Shown: piece by piece, positions 60,701 to 64,000 of the stretch
Layout: every line of letters begins with the position of its first letter
Position numbering within the stretch: position 1 is the stretch's first letter
DNA from: Sipunculus nudus
Taxonomy: Eukaryota > Annelida > Sipuncula > Golfingiida > Sipunculidae
Length of the DNA: 64,000 nucleotides
Direction: 5' to 3'
Assembly (NCBI GenBank): GCA_026874595.1
Contig: CM049306.1
Coordinates: forward strand, 61,450,019 to 61,514,018
Translations under genes and position numbers: made by a program
Notes under the pieces: model-generated
The model's database searches: none
Told to the model about the DNA's origin: nothing
The model's input: only the letters and a program-made list of their open reading frames with translations

Positions 60701-63700
60701 TCTTTAAAATATGCATGGAGCATGGAGGTATAATTGAGAGAAGAAACTACCTGGATCTCTTTAAAATATGCATGGATTATGGAGGTATAATTGAGAGGAG
60801 AAACCACCTGGATCTCTTTAAAATATGCATGGAGCATGGAGGTATTATTGAGAGGAGAAACTACCTGGTTCTCTCTTCAAAAAGATGCATGGAGCATTGA
60901 GTAATAATTGAGAGAAGAAACTACCTGGATCTCTTTAAAATATGCATTGAGCATGGAGGTATAATTGAGAGGAGAAACTACCTTGATCTTCCTTGAAAAA
61001 GGTGCATGGAACTGGGGGTATAATGAAGAGGAGAAACTACAATGATCTCCCTTGAAAAAGATGCATGGAGCATGGAGGTATTATTGAGAGGAGAAACTAC
61101 CTGGTTCTCTCTTGAAAAAGATGCATGGAGCATGGAGGTATAATTGAGAGAAGAAACTACCTGGATCTCTTTAAAATATGCATGGAGCATGGAGGTATAA
61201 TTGAGAGGAGAAACCACCTGGATCTCTTTAGAATATGCATGGAGCATTGAGGTATTATTGAGAGGAGAAACTACCTGGTTCTCTCTTGAAAAAGATGCAT
61301 GAAGCATTGAGGTATAATTGAGAGAAGAAACTACCTGGATCTCTTTAAAATATGCATGGAGCATGGAGGTATAATTTAGAGGAGAAACTACCTTGATCTC
61401 CCTTGAGAAAGATGCATGTAACTGGGGGTATAATGAAGAGGAGAAACTACAATGATCTCTCTTGAAAAAGATGCATGGAACTGGGGGTATAATGAAGAGG
61501 AGAAACTACCTGGATCTCTCTTTAAAATATGCATGGAGCATGGAGGTATTATTGAGAGGAGAAACTACGTGGATCTCTTTAAAAATAGTATGGAGCATGG
61601 AGTTATAATTGAGAGGAGAAACTACCTTGATCTCTCTTGAAAAAGATGCATGGAGCATTGAGGTATAATTGACAGAAGAAAGTACCTGGATCTCTTTGAA
61701 ATATGCATGGAGCATTGAGGCATAATTGAGAGGAGAAACTACCTTGATCTCCCTTGAAAAAGATGCATGGAACTGGGGGTATAATGAAGAGGAGAAAATA
61801 CAATGATCTCACTTGAAAAAGATGCATGGAGCATTGAGGTATAATTGAGAGAAGAAACTACCTGGATCTCTTTAAAATATGCATGGAGCATGGAGGTATT
61901 ATTGAGAGGAGAAACTACCTGGTTCTCCCTTGAAAAAGATGCATGGAACTGGGGGTATAATGAAGAGGAGAAACTACAATGATCGCCCTTGAAAAAGATG
62001 CATGAAGCATGGAGGTATAATTGAGAGGAGAAACTACCTGGATCTCTCTTGAAAAAGATGCATGGAGCATTGAGGTATAATTGACAGAAGAAACTACCTG
62101 GATCTCTTTGAAATATGCATGGAGCATTGAGGTATAATTGACAGAAGAAACTACCTGGATCTCTTTAAAATATGCATGGAGCATGGAGGTATAATTGAGA
62201 GGAGAAACTACCTTGATCTCCCTTGAAAAAGATGCATGGAACTGGGGGTATAATGAAGAGGAGAAACTACAATGATCTCCCTTGAAAAAAGATGCATGGA
62301 GCATGGAGGTATAATTGAGAGGAGAAACTACCTGGATCTCTCTTGAAAAAGATGCATGGAGCATTGAGGTATAATTGACAGAAGAAACTACCTGGATCTC
62401 TTTGAAATATGCATGGAGCATTGAGGTATAATTGAGAGGAGAAACTACCTTGATCTCCCTTGAAAAAGATGCATGGAACTGGGGGTATAATGAAGAGGAG
62501 AAACTACAATGATTTCCCTTGAAAAAGATGCATGGAGCATTGAGGTATAATTGAGAGAAGAAACTACCTGGATCTCTTTAAAGTATGCATGGAGCATGGA
62601 GGTATAATTGAGAGGAGAAACTACCTTGATCTACCTTGAAAAAGATCCATGAAACAGGGGGTATAATGAAGAGGAGAAACTACAATGATCTCCCTTGAAA
62701 AAGATGCATGGAGCATTGAGGTATAATTGGGAGAAGAAACTACCTGGATCTCTTTAAAATATGCATGGAGCATGGAGGTATTATTGAGAGGAGAAACTAC
62801 CTGGTTATCTCTTGAAAAAGATGCATGGAACTGGGGGTATAATGAAGAGGAGAAACTACAATGATCTCCCTTGAAAAAGATGCATGGAGCATTGAGGCAT
62901 AATTGAGAGAAGAAACTACCTAGATCTCTTTAAAATATGCATGGAGCATGGAGGTATTATTGAGAGGAGAAACTACCTGTTTCTCCCTTGAAAAAGATGC
63001 ATGGAACTGGGGGTATAATGAAGAGGAGAAACTACAATGATCTCCCTTGAAAAAGATGCATGAAGCATGGAGGTATAATTGGGAGAAGAAACTACCTGGA
63101 TCTCTTTAAAATATGCATGGAGCATGGAGGTATTATTGAGATGAGAAACTACCTGGTTATCTCTTGAAAAAGATGCATGGAACTGGGGGTATAATGAAGA
63201 GGAGAAACTACAATGATCTCCCTTGAAAAAGATGCATGGAGCATGGAGGTATAATTGAGAGGAGAAACTACCTGGATCTCTCTTGAAAAAGATGCATGGA
63301 GCATTGAGGTATAATCGACAGAAGAAACTACCTGGATCTCTTTGAAATATGCATGGAGCATTGAGGTATAATTGACAGAAGAAACTTCCTGGATCTCTTT
63401 AAAATATGCATGGAGCATGGAGGTATAATTGAGAGGAGAAACTACCTTGATCTCCCTTGAAAAAGATGCATGGAACTGGGGGTATAATGAAGAGGAGAAA
63501 CTACAATGATCTCCCTTGAAAAAGATGCATGGAGCATGGAGGTATAATTGAGAGGAGAAACTACCTGGATCTCTCTTGAAAAAGATGCATGGAGCATTGA
63601 GGTATAATTGACAGAAGAAACTACCTGGATCTCTTTGAAATATGCATGGAGCATTGAGGTATAATTGAGAGGAGAAACTACCTTGATCTCCCTTGAAAAA

Positions 63701-64000
63701 GATGCATGGAACTGGGGGTAAAATGAAGAGGAGAAACTACAATGATCTCCCTTGAAAAAGATGCATGGAGCATTGAGGTATAATCGAGAGAAGAAACTAC
63801 CTGGATCTCTTTAAAATATGCATAGAGCATGGAGGTATTATTGAGAGGAGAAACTACCTGGATCTCTCTTGAAAAAGATGCATGGAGCATTGAGGTATAA
63901 TTGACAGAAGAAACTACCTGGATCTCTTTGAAATATGCATGGAGTATTGAGGTATAATTGAGAGGAGAAACTGCCTTGATCTCCCTTGAAAAAGATGCAT
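45797..64000. repeat. Giant 57-60-bp satellite with nested higher-order repeats
   Basis: Roughly 310 monomers fill the window to its right edge. Three main types share GAAACTAC and ATGCATGGA: a 57-bp type (GCATGGAGCATGGAGGTATA then CTGGATCTCTTTAAAATAT), a 60-bp type ending CTCCCTTGAAAAAGAT, and a 59-bp type starting GCATGGAACTGGGGGTATAA. Monomers are arranged in higher-order units: 817 bp repeated three times from about 46.32 kb, 1058 bp pairs at 48.43 and 52.47 kb, 410 bp three times from about 57.29 kb, and a 4045-bp duplication. The left edge (45.8-46.1 kb) is the most diverged. Long open frames on both strands arise because 57 and 60 are multiples of 3. Confidence 0.97.

Noticed and set aside
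46323-63890. Many 60-168-codon frames of MLHAYFKEIQVVS-type repeats on the minus strand
   Set aside because: They are translations of the 57-60-bp satellite. The frames end whenever a 59-bp monomer shifts the phase, and the opposite strand is equally open.

Overview
This 64 kb window looks like nuclear DNA of an animal, most likely a mollusc or another lophotrochozoan. The evidence for an animal is one intron-rich ciliary gene, an L1-type retrotransposon, tRNA-derived SINEs, MITEs and several tandem satellites. The mollusc call is an inference from the AT-rich base composition and the style of the dispersed repeats. There is no sign of prokaryotic organisation, and most of the longer open reading frames are by-products of tandem repeats.

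Layout. (1) 298-6784: a full-length, apparently intact L1/Tx1-type LINE on the + strand. It has a 5' UTR, ORF1 (coiled coil, RRM-like and C-terminal domains), a 1.6 kb inter-ORF spacer, ORF2 (endonuclease, reverse transcriptase, zinc knuckle), a poly(A) tail and a perfect 13-bp target-site duplication. (2) 8.6-29.1 kb: one host gene on the + strand, which I recognise as TPGS2, tubulin polyglutamylase complex subunit 2. I reconstruct eight coding exons whose splice phases all agree, giving 306 residues. A perfect RFX X-box lies 66 bp before the start codon. (3) Its introns hold a 193-bp tandem duplication, foldback or MITE elements, two tRNA-derived SINE copies, a dispersed GGTGGCGCCACC-bearing repeat, a 3.8 kb minisatellite of 36-bp units (intron 4) and a 0.9 kb minisatellite of 40-bp units (intron 7). 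(4) 29-45.8 kb: no convincing gene. It contains an 11-copy 41-bp minisatellite, simple repeats, a G/C-homopolymer foldback element, a dispersed repeat carrying nuclear-receptor-like DR1 sites, a paired tRNA-like element and a minus-strand SINE with a (TA)n tail. (5) 45.8-64.0 kb: an unbroken satellite of 57-60-bp monomers, at least 18.2 kb, running off the window. It has nested higher-order repeats of 410, 817, 1058 and about 4045 bp.

The genes do not form an operon. The LINE is a selfish element about 2 kb upstream of TPGS2 in the same orientation. TPGS2 is expected to act with the TTLL1-type polyglutamylase on axonemal and neuronal tubulin, and the X-box fits ciliary regulation. The best leads are the LINE 5' end, which resembles the human L1 YY1 promoter site in sequence and position, the LINE ORF2 whose N-terminal strand has no AUG upstream, the TPGS2 X-box, and the higher-order architecture of the satellites.
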